Assembly (NCBI GenBank): GCA_963921825.1
Contig: OY997592.1
Location: 29,429,730-29,493,729 of the forward strand
Origin: Erodium maritimum
Lineage: Eukaryota; Streptophyta; Magnoliopsida; Geraniales; Geraniaceae
Length of the DNA stretch: 64,000 nucleotides
Direction of reading: 5' to 3'
In this document: one piece after another, positions 47,384 to 59,100 of the stretch
How the letters are laid out: the number at the start of each line of letters is the position of its first letter
Position numbering within the stretch: the first letter of the stretch is position 1
Position numbers and translations under genes: made by a program
Notes under the pieces: model-generated
What the model saw: only the letters and a program-made list of their open reading frames with translations
Told to the model about the DNA's origin: nothing
The model's database searches: none

Positions 47384-50172
47384 TGTCACGCCCCAAATCC
47401 GGTTTTGGCCGGACTCGAGACTTGAACTAAAGTAATAATAAAATAATGATAATAAAAGGAAAATTAAACGAATTATAACTCCGAAATTTAGTTACAAATC
47501 AACAAATTCGATGCCACGAGTCAACGCTCAAAATATAATTAAGGAAAAACAAGGTTTGACGCAAAATAGAAAGTACGTATCTACTAAAGATAAATCCCCG
47601 GACTCTCGATGAGCTCCCGAGCTCTGAGACGTCCTCTAGACCGACTCACGATCGAAACCTGTAAAACAGTGAAAACAGAGGGGGTGAGCTTTCGCTCAGT
47701 AGGAAAAAGTAGTAACGGGAATTGACTTCCGCTCTGTCACCATAAGTACTAAGTCAAGAATATAAACTAATAACTGACAACCCGAATAGAAAACCAACAG
47801 GAACCCAACATTATCGACAAAAGAACCAAGCTAAGAAAACATATAAACAACAGAATATTATACTGCGACGTCTACTGCGAACATCACTCAAATCCAACAT
47901 GACACGAACATAAGACAAGTACACCGGGATACTCCGATCCACACACGCAGCTCAACATATCATACCGGAACACCACCACGGTCTAGATATCTTCCCGGAA
48001 TCCAGCATCGGGGTGAAACAAATACGTCAGACCGGAATACAACCTCGGTCTAGATGTCTTCCCGGACACACAACATCGGGGTGAAACAATATACATCATA
48101 CCGGAATACCCATCGGTCTAGATGCCTTTCCGAAAACACACATCGGGGCAAGCAAACAATACATCATACCAGAAACGCATTATCGGCCTAGATGTCTTCC
48201 CGGAAACACACATCGGGGTAAGCAAACAATACACCATACCGGAAACGCACATCAGCCTAGATGTCTTCCCGGAAACGCACATCGGGGTAAGCAAACAATA
48301 CACCATACCGGAAACGCACATTGGCTTAGATGTCTTCCCGGAAACGCACATCGGGGTAAGCAAACAATACACCATACCAAACATGTTCACCGAACTTATC
48401 ATACCATCAAGCTTACCGACACAACTTACCAAGCACCCCATATCGGTCTATCATTCACCCGATCATATCACAAGACAACAATTCATACTACATTCAACAC
48501 ATTCATTCACCCAATCATAACACGTAATCACCATTTATATCACATTCATCACGTTCATATCGCATACCATGATTCTTAAAGTAAACAAGGAATATACTAT
48601 ACCTCGACATTTAAGGACTATCAACCACAATCAAACACAACAAACACGCAATTTTAAGGCCCGACATGACCACATGTGATTCTACAGCACGACAATTCCC
48701 ATAATTGAAAGCGGTTATTCTAGTTAATCACATCCTATATGCAAGCTAAGACTTTTCCGGTTATTAACATCCTATATGCATACTATTAACATTCTTTAGT
48801 TAAAAGCGGTAATTACTACTCTTCCCTACCTCAAGTGCTTTCCAAACGCTTAGTCACACGAACGCCTAGTAGTCTCCTCCTCCGAGCTCGAGAATAAAGT
48901 CTAGGATAATAAATTAATACTAGAATTAATAGACATTCAAGGTCGGTTTTAATGAGAAATAACTAAATTACCCCTAACGACAAAACTTGGGCCAAAAGAT
49001 AAATTGGGCCCGAACAAGGCCCAATTCGGGCGGCCCACAAATCCAGCACCCGGCCCGGACCGTGCCCTTCAGAGGCCCGGCACCAGGCCCGGACCGTGCC
49101 TCTCAGAGGGCTGGTCTAGGACCCGGACCGTGCCCCTCAGAGGGCCTAGAGGCCCGGACCGTGCAACTCAGAGGGCCGGTCTGGGACCCGGACCATGCCC
49201 CTAAGAGGGCCGGTACCAAGCCCGGACCGTGCTGCTCAGAGGGCCGGTCAGGGACCCTCTCCGTGCCGCTCAGAGGGCCGGCCAGATGCCCTTTCCGTGC
49301 CAAATCTGGCCAGACCCAACTTCGTTTCCACGAAAATCTACTTCAAAAACTCCATTTCTAACCTCATCAAACTCCAAAATCAGTCACAAAAACCCTCAAA
49401 CTTCAATACACATAATGGGTTTCCTCAAAACATCAACAATCAATTGATTTCTAACCAAAACCTCCATTATTCTTCATCAAAACAACCATCTAACAACAAA
49501 TAAATCAAAACCCATCTAGTTCATGCAGTTCCCATGGAAACCCATAACCCCAAGTTGATTGAAAGTAGATTGTTAGAGCTTACTTACCTTGGGGATGAAG
49601 AGATGATGAAGATGGAGGTGTTTTGGAGAGATTTGGTGAAGAAAAACCCTCAAAGTTGCTTCCTTTCTTCACTATCTTCTTCTCCAAGCAATGGTGTCTT
49701 CTCTTCTTTCCTCCCTCTTGTGATTTTTGGCTACAATGTGTGAAATGGGCTGAAATGGTTGCTCCATGTGAACTTAAAACCTATTTGTGAGAAAAGTCTA
49801 CTTTGCCCCCTTACTCTTTTTCCTTTCTTTTGGCACAAGTGAGGGCAAATGGGTCATTAGAGACCCATTTCTTCTCCTCCAAGCCACCATGGACAAGTGA
49901 CCAAGTGGGGGCCACCTTACCCTTAATAATTTCCAGCACCTTTAATTTAATTAGGTTTAGTCGTTAATTAGCCTTAGTTTGACCCAAGTTTGACTTTTTC
50001 GCAAAGATAGTCGTTTGAAAGGAAACGACCAAACTAAGCTAACCTTAACGACGACTAAGCTTTTTGGGTCCCGGAAAGGTCCCGAATGACTCCCGGAGTC
50101 ATCGGTTGACTTTTCCTGTCGAAAGTCAACTTTTGCCAAAAATCACCGGTTCGACCGGGGGCGGTTCTTACA
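47384..50172 (-). mobile_element. Ty3-gypsy solo LTR C (2789 bp), divergent subfamily
   Basis: TGTCACGCCCC ... GGTTCTTACA with a perfect 5-bp target duplication AGAAT (47379-47383 and 50173-50177). Only the ends and the segment GTTGACTTTTCC...GAAAGTCAAC resemble LTRs A and B. Contains a 69-bp minisatellite (CATACCGGAAACGCACATC..., 47960-48400) and GC-rich CCGGACCGTGCC units (49045-49290). Frames over these repeats are not genes. Confidence 0.9.
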
Positions 50173-50213
50173 AGAATTGTGTTGGTGTGTGAAAAATGAA
50201 AAAGGGGTTTGCT

Positions 50214-50226
50214 GTTTATATAGGGG
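50214..50226 (-). promoter_or_regulatory. TATA box of the second PIF ORF1-like gene
   Basis: On the minus strand CCTATATAAACAGC, lying about 100 bases upstream of ATG 47330 once solo LTR C is discounted, so it fits as the original core promoter. Confidence 0.45.
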
Positions 50227-50527
50227 AGAAGGGGGAAAAAGAATTTGCCGACGCTACCACGCGGCGCCAGTAGAGAGAGGCCCAACGGCCGGCGCTGGCT
50301 TCAAGGTGCCAACGGCTTCAAGCGCCAGCTGTGAACGCCAACAATTAGTTCAACATCAACACTCACCATGAGTGTTCAATCGTTGGCTCTCTGTATATTC
50401 TCCGTCAAGGTTTTTTTTTTCCGCCAACACTTTATCGTTGGTTTTACCACCAAAGTTAGAGATGCTATAAGTACTGTAACTGCCTAATGGTCGGATCACC
50501 GTTTCAATTCATCCACATTGATTACAC

Positions 50528-51464
50528 TAGGGGTGAGCATCGGCCGGTACCCGCCCAAAATCCCAAACCCATTACCCAAACCGTTTTTCCCGGTTACATA
50601 AAACCCGTACCCATACCCATCACCGGTCGCTAAAGGGAAGGCCGATAACCGCCCGACCTCACTACCGGCCGGGGACGGTTATAACCAACCAACCCAGGTC
50701 CAATGGGCTTCTTATTGGGCCTACTGAAATAAACATTCAAAAACTGTCTGTGCAACATGTTCCCTTCAAAGCAGTACATTTCAGTGCTCCATTTTCACTT
50801 TAAAAATGATTAAGGATTTAATGAAGGAAGATCCTAACTCATTTTATTTAAATCGATCATCACCGAATTATTAGAAGGAAATACACAAATGCAAGTAACC
50901 AGACAAAATCTGTTTATGCAACATGTCCCCTTCAAACATAATTCAGGGCCATTTCTTAATTGACCAGCAACAAATAGTATTTGAATGTGAACTACAGCCC
51001 TATATCACATGCTCCTATATACTTGTAGAGACATGCATAATTTTCAGTCTAAAAATATCTCAACTAATTGCAAATCGGTAGGGACATGTTTCCAAAGAAT
51101 GCAAACAAGTAAATAACATCAAAAAACAGTTTCTTTGTACTGGTTTCACTTCAAACACAACTCAAGGGATTAAAAAGGCCCTATCTTACAAGTTTTAATT
51201 GACCAACTTATTTGAACGAGGAATAGCATGAATGCAAACACTTCGATTCGCGAGTGAGCCTCAGCCCAACACTTGCTACAGTGTCGGCCGGTTCGGGTAT
51301 AACCGGTTTTCTTGTAAGAAAACCGGTCGAACCCGTTGACCACGCCGGTTCGGCTATTTCCAACCCGTGCCCACCCGTGGTAAGGCCGGTTCCGAATTTT
51401 CCGGTGATGGAGACGGTCGGGGATGGTCGGTTTACGGTGATGATCGGATTTTTGCTCAGCCCTA
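50528..51464. mobile_element. Non-autonomous hAT element (937 bp)
   Basis: Ends TAGGGGTGAGC / GCTCAGCCCTA. 8-bp target duplication GATTACAC (50520-50527) / GATTACGC (51465-51472), one mismatch. Rich in CCGGTT/AACCGG units near both ends; no transposase. It ends about 465 bases upstream of the RABA4 start codon. Confidence 0.85.
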
Positions 51465-51930
51465 GATTACGCGAACTATACAAAAAGCTAGCAGCAAAAC
51501 ATCTACTTTTCTCTTCCTACTATGGATAGTCCTAATTATATCTCAAATTTCTAACCTTAACAATATCATAATTTTCATTCAACAGATCAGACAAGTCACG
51601 CGAGACATGCGCACATTACTCCCTCACACTACCCAATCGCCGAAAGATCTCCCTTTTTTTTATGTCCTACCTCACACAATCCAATAGATGTGCACGCCGC
51701 ATCACAATCAAAGCACCACGTGTCGTAACTTCAAGGCACCACCGTAACAGCTTTGTACCGAATCATTTCTCTACTTCCATTCGACCACATCACCAGAAAG
51801 CCGTAGCTTTCACAGAAGCTCTAGTCAGGTCCTCTCTCTGTTCTTCTTCCCCACCAAGGCCTTGTCGGTCCTTCCGAGATCTCTCAAATCGACCTCTCTC
51901 CGATCCCGATCTCCGGCAAGTAGGGTGAAA

Positions 51931-54445
51931 ATGGCGAGCGGAGGGTACGGAGACGCGTCGCAGAAGATAGACTATGTGTTCAAGGTGGTGTTGATCGGCG
52001 ACTCGGCTGTAGGCAAGTCGCAGATACTGGCTCGTTTTGCGCGCGACGAGTTCAGCTTGGACTCCAAGGCTACGATCGGAGTCGAGTTTCAGACTCGGAC
52101 CATGGTGATTGAGCACAAAAGCGTCAAGGCTCAGATCTGGGACACTGCTGGTCAAGAACGGTATGCTACTCCGTCCCATTTATGTTTGTTCAAGCTGTGT
52201 TGTGCTTTTTTATGTGATGTTTCTTGCTTTGCTTGCTGTGTTTGTATACACGGACTAGATTTGGATCTGTTTCTGGGTCATTAATGGTAACTTAAATAGC
52301 TGCCTTCTTACTGAGAAATCAACATTATTAAATCCTTGCTACTTCAATTTCATAATACTGATTTGACTATAGTGAGAAGTTTGATCATAGAACAAACTTC
52401 CTAGATAGACTTGTCCTGGTGTGTCTCCAGGTACATAATTTTGCTTTGCTTAGCTCATTGGAGGTTGTTTCTCATTGGTTTGTCCATAGGGAATCAGATA
52501 TGGAATTGTGGATTCCTTTGGTTGAGTTCAAGGTTCTTAGATTGGAATAGAGTTACGCTATGTGCGAACAGCCAAGTCTAGTAGATTAGATTGTAGTGTT
52601 TCTTTTCTTAGACGAGTTAGTCCATAAACGACAATAAACAGATAAAACTAAATCCAATATTATTAATGAACAGTTGAATCATATAAGTAACAATAATGTA
52701 AAAGCAATAATGTAATTCAATACGTAATCGATACAGTAACCTCAGTCGATACTCGAAGAGGGAATTGGTATGTCGAGGCCTGCAAAAAAAGTTTCCTTGA
52801 GACTTTTTATTGCCCCGTCCAAGCAAGTCTTCCAAGATACAACGACAACATAAACGAACTCGAAACCGTGTATGAGAAGTTGCACCAAGTAGAAAGAAAT
52901 CAGTTACTCTCTTCGTCTCTACTACGTGTCTTCGAATAATGAACTAGAACATAGACTATATAGGAAAAGGAGAGAGGGTTGGGAGCGAGTTTTTAGAACC
53001 AACAACTTTCGGAAATATCAAATTTTGGTAATTAAATATTAATATCGGAATTAATAAAATCCGGAAACTAAAAATATTTTCGGAATTATATTAAGATTCG
53101 AAACAATATAAAAATTCGAAAATTAATTGTTGAGATTTTAATACGGGCCGAAGCAAAAAAAAACTGGCGCCACATGCCCAAATCCGTTGCAGCATTCGCA
53201 TCCCGCACCGAGCTTTTCATCCAGGCAATTCAAAAATGCTAGGAAGGCAACACTATATAAACCCAATGAAAGTTTAGTAATCTTTCCATGTGGGAATGCA
53301 TAAGAATGATGCACTTTCCATTTGCAATTTTCTCAACAACTAAGTTCAACGGGTGATCTTTGAGCTTTAATTTCTCATTCACCTCTTGTCCGTTTAGACC
53401 TCATAATATCTCGTTGCGGAACTAATCTTTCCATAGTTCTAGAGTGAGCCGATCCTATATATAATTGAGCGTCAAGTTGACAATTTCCACTTGTCTAAAC
53501 TCACTTTTTCCAACATCTTTAACCATTTGTAACACAATGATCAATGGCATCAAGGTCAGCTTAGGGAAATTATCTTAAATATCACTATATTCATCATCTG
53601 GATTATGTACAACTATATGAATATTATGTGTGTACACTCCACATGATGAGAATCATGTGTAATTGATTCAATCTAGGGTACCCAATAACGACTTGACAAG
53701 ATCTATGAATCTATAAGCTCATACAATGTCTATCTTCTTTAATGGTGCATATAGGACAAACCTGACATTAGATTTTGTTTTCTCTCCTTGCAACTCTGCT
53801 TAAAATATGTGAAGACGAACATCACTGAAGATAGCCCCTTTGAATGAACGAACAGTTTAAGAACTATAATGAATTCAGAATATAATTGACAACAGCTTAG
53901 GAATTGAGAACTTGCTACATGGTAGATGGTGGAAATGCTTTTGGTCCTGAATTGATGAGGTGCTAATGTTTATTTTCTGCCTTTGATTAATTATAAGCAG
54001 CTATAGAGCAGTTACAAGTGCATACTATAGGGGCGCAGTTGGGGCGATGCTGGTCTATGACATAACCAAGCGCCAGACCTTTGATCACATACCCCGTTGG
54101 TTGGAGGAGCTGCGTGGCCATGCTGACAAGAACATCGTCATCATTCTTATCGGAAACAAGAGTGATCTCGAGAGCCAGCGTGCAGTACCCACCGAGGATG
54201 CCAAGGAATTCGCTCAGAAGGAAGGATTGTTTTTCCTGGAAACCTCGGCACTGGAATCAACAAACGTGGAGACTGCCTTTTTGACGGTGTTGACTGAAAT
54301 CTTTAACATTGTGAATAAGAAGACCCTATCTGCAGGTGACAATCAAGGTAACGGAACTGCCCCCCTGGAAGGTAAGAAGATTGTCATTCCGGGCCCTGCA
54401 CAAGAAATTCCAACCAAGAGCAGCATGTGTTGTAAGTCATCCTGA
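51931..54445 (+). CDS. RABA4: RABA4-type Rab GTPase (Rab11 family), 2 exons
   Basis: Small GTPase of the plant Rab11/RABA group, which directs trans-Golgi/secretory vesicle traffic, in RABA4 notably during polarised growth. Exons 51931-52160 and 54001-54445 with GT-AG borders give 224 residues. Motifs: P-loop GDSAVGKS (23-30), switch I Thr48 in [15 protein letters not shown] (70-77, the intron falls in the Arg77 codon), NKSD (129-132) and ETSA (157-160). The end MCCKSS has the two Cys for geranylgeranylation, so it acts on membranes. All GTP-binding motifs are intact and the length is standard. The 1840-bp intron is unusually large and contains foreign-looking AT-rich sequence. The single intron position is the usual one in RABA genes. 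Confidence 0.95.
52600..53600. mobile_element. Probable repeat insertion in the RABA4 intron
   Basis: About 1 kb of different composition, with GGAATTA/TTCGGAA motifs and two TATA-like sites (CTATATAGG near 52956, CTATATAAACCC near 53251), resembling LTR sequence. No borders or target duplication could be fixed, so class is open. Confidence 0.3.
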
Positions 54446-54694
54446 TCCGATAAGTTTTAGGTTCTGGGTCTTCTAAATTTGGTCTGCCTAGCAATTTTTG
54501 AGTGGTGTATTTGTGTTGTATATTTTTATTTCCGCAGTTTAGATTTTATGAGTAGTAAATTACTATATGTTTGAATGAGATGAGAATGGGGTTTTATCAA
54601 CCGGTTTCTTTAAATTTTTGTCCCTTGTTCAATATCATTCAAGCATGGGAATAACATGAGCCAAATATATACATATGCCCCTTGTTCCCTATCA

Positions 54695-54696
54695 TT

Positions 54697-54731
<35 letters not shown>
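54695..54731. repeat. (TA)n(GA)n microsatellite
   Basis: A TA run followed by a GA run directly adjoining the foldback element. Confidence 0.9.
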
Positions 54732-55812
54732 GATCAGGTACAAACCTCACAAATTGGTCAGAACGTAGAACTAATTTCATCCTTTAAAATATTTTATTGG
54801 ATGAGTCAGATTTGTTTTCCAATTTTAACTACACGCGCATAAAAGTATGCTGAAATTGGTTTAAATTTCGAATTTGAGGGTAATTTCGACTTATTTTTTC
54901 ACCAAGTTTACTATTTTGATCTTTCCCGCTTCGTTTCAACTCCGATTTAATTTTTTCTTGCGCCAATAATTTTCTTTTTTCAAGACCTATCTATCAAGTA
55001 GCATATTGAATACGTTTTGAAGCAAGGAAAAAACGATTTACTCAAACAAAAAAAAGGAAAACGAAAGGAATGTATGTTTTGTAATTTTCAGTTGTATGTG
55101 TACGCTAAACTTAATGTATGTTTATGTTGTGAAGTGAAAAGTTATGGGTAGTATACATGAGAATACAATTGCAAAAACATACATTAAGGTTAGCTTACAC
55201 ATACATATGAAAATGGTAAAAACATACATTCAGTTCAGCTACACATACAAATGAAAATGGGAAGAACATACATTAAGTTTAGCTTACACATATGCAGTTG
55301 CGAAAACATAAAAACATACATTAAGTTTAGCCTACACATACAAATGAAAATAACAAGAACATACATTCAGTTTTAGCTCCTATAAACATACATTAGGTTT
55401 AGCGTACACATACAACTGAAAATTACAAAACATACATTAATTTTATTTATTTTTTTGTTTGTTTGAGTAAATCGTTTTTTTCTTGCTTCAAAAAATATTC
55501 AATATGCTACTTGATAGATAGTTCTCGGGAAAATAAAAATATTGGCGCAAGAAAAAATTAAATCGGAGATGAAACGAAGCGGGAAAGATCAAAATAGTAA
55601 ACTTGGTGGAAAAAAAAAACGAAAATAGAAGCCAATTTCGTACTGGAATGTTACATGCGCGTGAACCAATTTCCAAAACTACCCCATATACATGCGCGTG
55701 AACCAATTTTATATGTATAAAATTTGAAAATTATGGGCCTTAGATTTTCTAATATTGGAAGGTGTAGATTAGTTCTATGTTCTTATGGAGTGGTTTGTAC
55801 TTGATAGCCCCC
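54731..55812. mobile_element. Foldback element with ~330-bp inverted arms
   Basis: Left arm 54731-55060 begins GGATCAGGTACAAACCTC. The right arm 55440-55812 is its diverged complement, ending GGTTTGTACTTGATAG. Matching blocks include CAGAACGTAGAACTAAT / ATTAGTTCTATGTTCT and CGCTTCGTTTCA / TGAAACGAAGCG. Between the arms lies a tandem repeat. The left end sits on a TA/GA tract. Same end family as 61167-61395. Confidence 0.75.
55075..55440. repeat. Tandem repeat, ~42-bp unit, in the foldback loop
   Basis: About seven copies of AACATACATTAAGTTTAGC with TACACATACAAATGAAAAT, plus one copy in opposite orientation at about 55088-55115. Confidence 0.85.
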
Positions 55813-56155
55813 CGTGCGAACCTTCTTGTGCAGTGTATCTGGTTTGCGGAAATAGTGGTATCGGTTTGCGGTGTTTTCGCAAACCATATTTTTCTCAAGA
55901 TAAAATGCTTTTTTTTCAAACTTCTTTTCCGCAAACTGGGATGCTTATTTCCGCAAACCATATTCGCTATTTCCGCAAACCAGATACACTATTTTCGCAA
56001 ACCATATATTTTCTCAACATAAAAATGCTGTTTTTTCAAACTTTTTTTTCCGCAAACTGGGATGCTTATTTCCGCAAACCATGTTCGCTATTTCCGCAAA
56101 CCAGATTTGAGGTTCGCAGGTTCGCACCGTAAGGGAGATTCGCACATGATTGCTT

Positions 56156-56158
<3 letters not shown>
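55813..56158. mobile_element. CCGCAAACC-rich inverted-repeat element
   Basis: Inverted ends GTGCGAACC...CTGGTTTGCGGAAATAG / CTATTTCCGCAAACCAG...GGTTCGCAC. Two ~120-bp internal tandem copies, each with CCGCAAACTGGGATGCTTA. Adjoins the end of the foldback element on the left and a (TA)n tract on the right; the left end may be truncated. The open frames 55777-56132 only reflect the repeat. Confidence 0.65.

Positions 56159-56192
<34 letters not shown>
56157..56192. repeat. (TA)n microsatellite
   Basis: About 17 TA dinucleotides between two inverted-repeat elements. Confidence 0.9.
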
Positions 56193-56195
<3 letters not shown>

Positions 56196-59100
56196 GCACT
56201 TTCACATGTTACTTAGGCTTAAGTGGTTACTTGTTACCCAAATCTAAATCATTGAATTTTAAAATCTAATGGTTATAGATTTTTATTCTCAGTTATCCAC
56301 AAATTAAATAGATTAAATATCCAAAGGGTAGTTTGGTAAGTCCATCTCTTATATATTTTTACTACATAATTAATTGTTTACTGTCCAAATCTGATTTTTT
56401 AAATATTTATTTTAAAAATATATATATTTTTAAATAAATATATATTTTTAGTTTAGATTTTCGACGTGATGTTACAGAATTTTACGTATGATATTACAGA
56501 TATAAAATATCGATATTTCATAAATTTTATATGTTACATAATTCTAAATAGAAAATTACAGATTTCACATTCCAATGTAATGGTATTGAAACAAGCTAAA
56601 CCGAAAGTTACATAATTTTACGTCAAACGTTACAAAATATTATGCAAAAAATCACACAATCATACGATCAAAGTTACACAAATATTATACCTATCAGAAG
56701 CAATCGAATCCAAAAACCAATATGCAAAAGTTACATAATTTCATAACGAAAATTATATAAATTTACATCGGTTACATGATGTAATACCAAAAATTACAAA
56801 ATAATACACTTCAAATGTACAGATCTCTAAATGCAATGTTACATAATATCTAACTGAAAGTCAAATATATCCAAAATACTTGGGTTACAAAATTATACAT
56901 TAGAGATTACAAAAACATTTTAAACGGAGTGTTACATAACTTTATGCGAAGCGTTACAGAATTTTACACAAACTGTTACAGATATAATGTACCAAAAATT
57001 CCTAAATACTATAACAAAACTTCACAACTAGAATTTAACTAAAGAACCCTAAAACAACATCGAACAATATGGGTTTTTCTTCTTCCAAAAATCAACATAA
57101 AGCCTACAGAGTAATGTACTGACATGTATTTGATAATACACCAAATTTTCAAAAATAATACAAGAAAAATAGCAGAGTCAAATAACAAAATTTTACAAAA
57201 TCAATATCATGGCTTGAGAACGGATCTGAACCAGAATATACCGGGAGGGATAAGGGATTCAATGGACTTCAATGGACCCATCATTTACAAATTCCAGTTT
57301 CTGGTAAGTCTTGAACAAATCGGGTAGAGAGTGGTGGAGCATGACCGGGACAGGAGGCTCGTCTTCTCCGGCGAGGATCTGCAACAATAGGCACGAGGAG
57401 ATGGAGGGCGAGCACTGAGAGGTGGAGTGCGAGCTCCACGAAGGACGACATTGAGCTCGGCTGGTTCTTCACGGGGGTGAACCTGTGCATCCTTCTCCGT
57501 GCCCCGCCGTGGGGAATGACGGCGTTGTGTGCTCCTCGGACCGCGTTGAGCTCAGATCAACAAAGATGATGCACACGATGGCCATCGACAGATGTTCTGC
57601 ACTGGCGAGGTCGAGCTCCGCCTGATCTAGGACCACGATTGTCACGCCCCAATTTCAGCGAACCGAAACTAGGGACGCGAACGTTTAGAAAGTTACAAGA
57701 CTGAAACCTGTTTTCGATAAATCACCTAAAAAGTCAGTTTAGTTCCACAAAAGAATAATATTTACACCTCAAAATAAAAGTCCCACACTTGGACAAAACG
57801 AGATACACGTCTCTAGACTCAAACACCCAGCAACCCGCTTCAAGCTCTTCAAGCTTCAGAAGCTCACCTAGTCCAGACTACGAACGGTACCTGTAGGAAA
57901 AGCAGCTAGGGGTGAGCGTTCGCTCACCACCACAGATAACATACTGACTACGGCATAATTAGTAGACAAAGCCAAAGACACTAACAACGACTCAAAAACA
58001 CACACACGACCACTCTTTTCCTCAACTGACTCAACACTCGGATACGTTATGTAGACCCCACACTACGATCGACGACCTCCTCCAAGACACGACTGACCAC
58101 ACAATACCAAACAAGATCACAAAGGATCGCAAACCGGCTGCTCAGTAACCAATCTCTGTCTCTCGCCCTTTACCGATCATAGACGTGGTCAGGCGGTCGA
58201 CCTGTCGCGCAACTTCTCCCGATCCCAGTCGGGAGGCTAACCCACAACCTCTCCGCTTCACCCGATCCCAGTCGGGTGGTTAGCCACACCCGCGCGTCCT
58301 TCCCCCGATCCCAGTCGGGGAGCTAGCCCACAACCCCTCCGCTTCTCCCGATCCCAGTCGGGAGGCTAGCTACACCACACAACCTCCACCAGTAACCAGT
58401 AACCAATCACAATCACAAACAAGTTCAAACAGACAGTAACGACACCGGTGACAGTTCCACAGGCACTCAAGGCCAACAAAACACCGACAACCAAACACAG
58501 GTTCAACAACCTTACGGGCCCTCATGGTCACCCAAGACACCAACGATAAAGTACGGGTTCATAACTCCACGGGCACTCACGGCCACCAAAACGACAACAC
58601 GGGCTCTCATGGCCACCCAAACTCAACAATGAATAAAACGGGCTCTCAAGGCCACCCAAACTCAACAATGAATAAAACGGGCTCTCAAGGCCACCCAAAC
58701 TCAATCAACAATTAACGCACAACAACCTCCGGGCATGGTCATATGCCTCCAGTAACACAGTTAACGCTAAGTTTTCTGCTCCTACGACACTACTAAGTGT
58801 CACATGCATTTCCAGTATTCGTTACATTCCCGTATCATGCGTTTCTAATATTCGACAACCTAAATACCCACGACACCCCGGTGCCACATGCAATTCTACA
58901 GTTAACTTTCCCTAGTCAGGGCCGAGATCCGGCTACTTTTCCCTACCTCGAAAGCAACTCCAGAAGCGCTCCACTAAACCCGAGATGAAACGCAGTCACT
59001 CGCCGAGCCTCCCTTTGCCTCGGTCCGCAGCACGATCTAAAAGAACACAGATTTAATTCACTTTAAACTAGTACGAACCGGTCGAAAATAAATAACTCAA

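Noticed and set aside
48118-48520. Opposing 107- and 132-codon frames
   Set aside because: Both simply translate the 69-bp minisatellite of LTR C.
48987-49503. Pro/Gly/Arg-rich overlapping frames
   Set aside because: Created by the CCGGACCGTGCC repeats in LTR C.
55777-56132. Overlapping 81- and 115-codon frames
   Set aside because: Translate the CCGCAAACC repeats; no coding signature.
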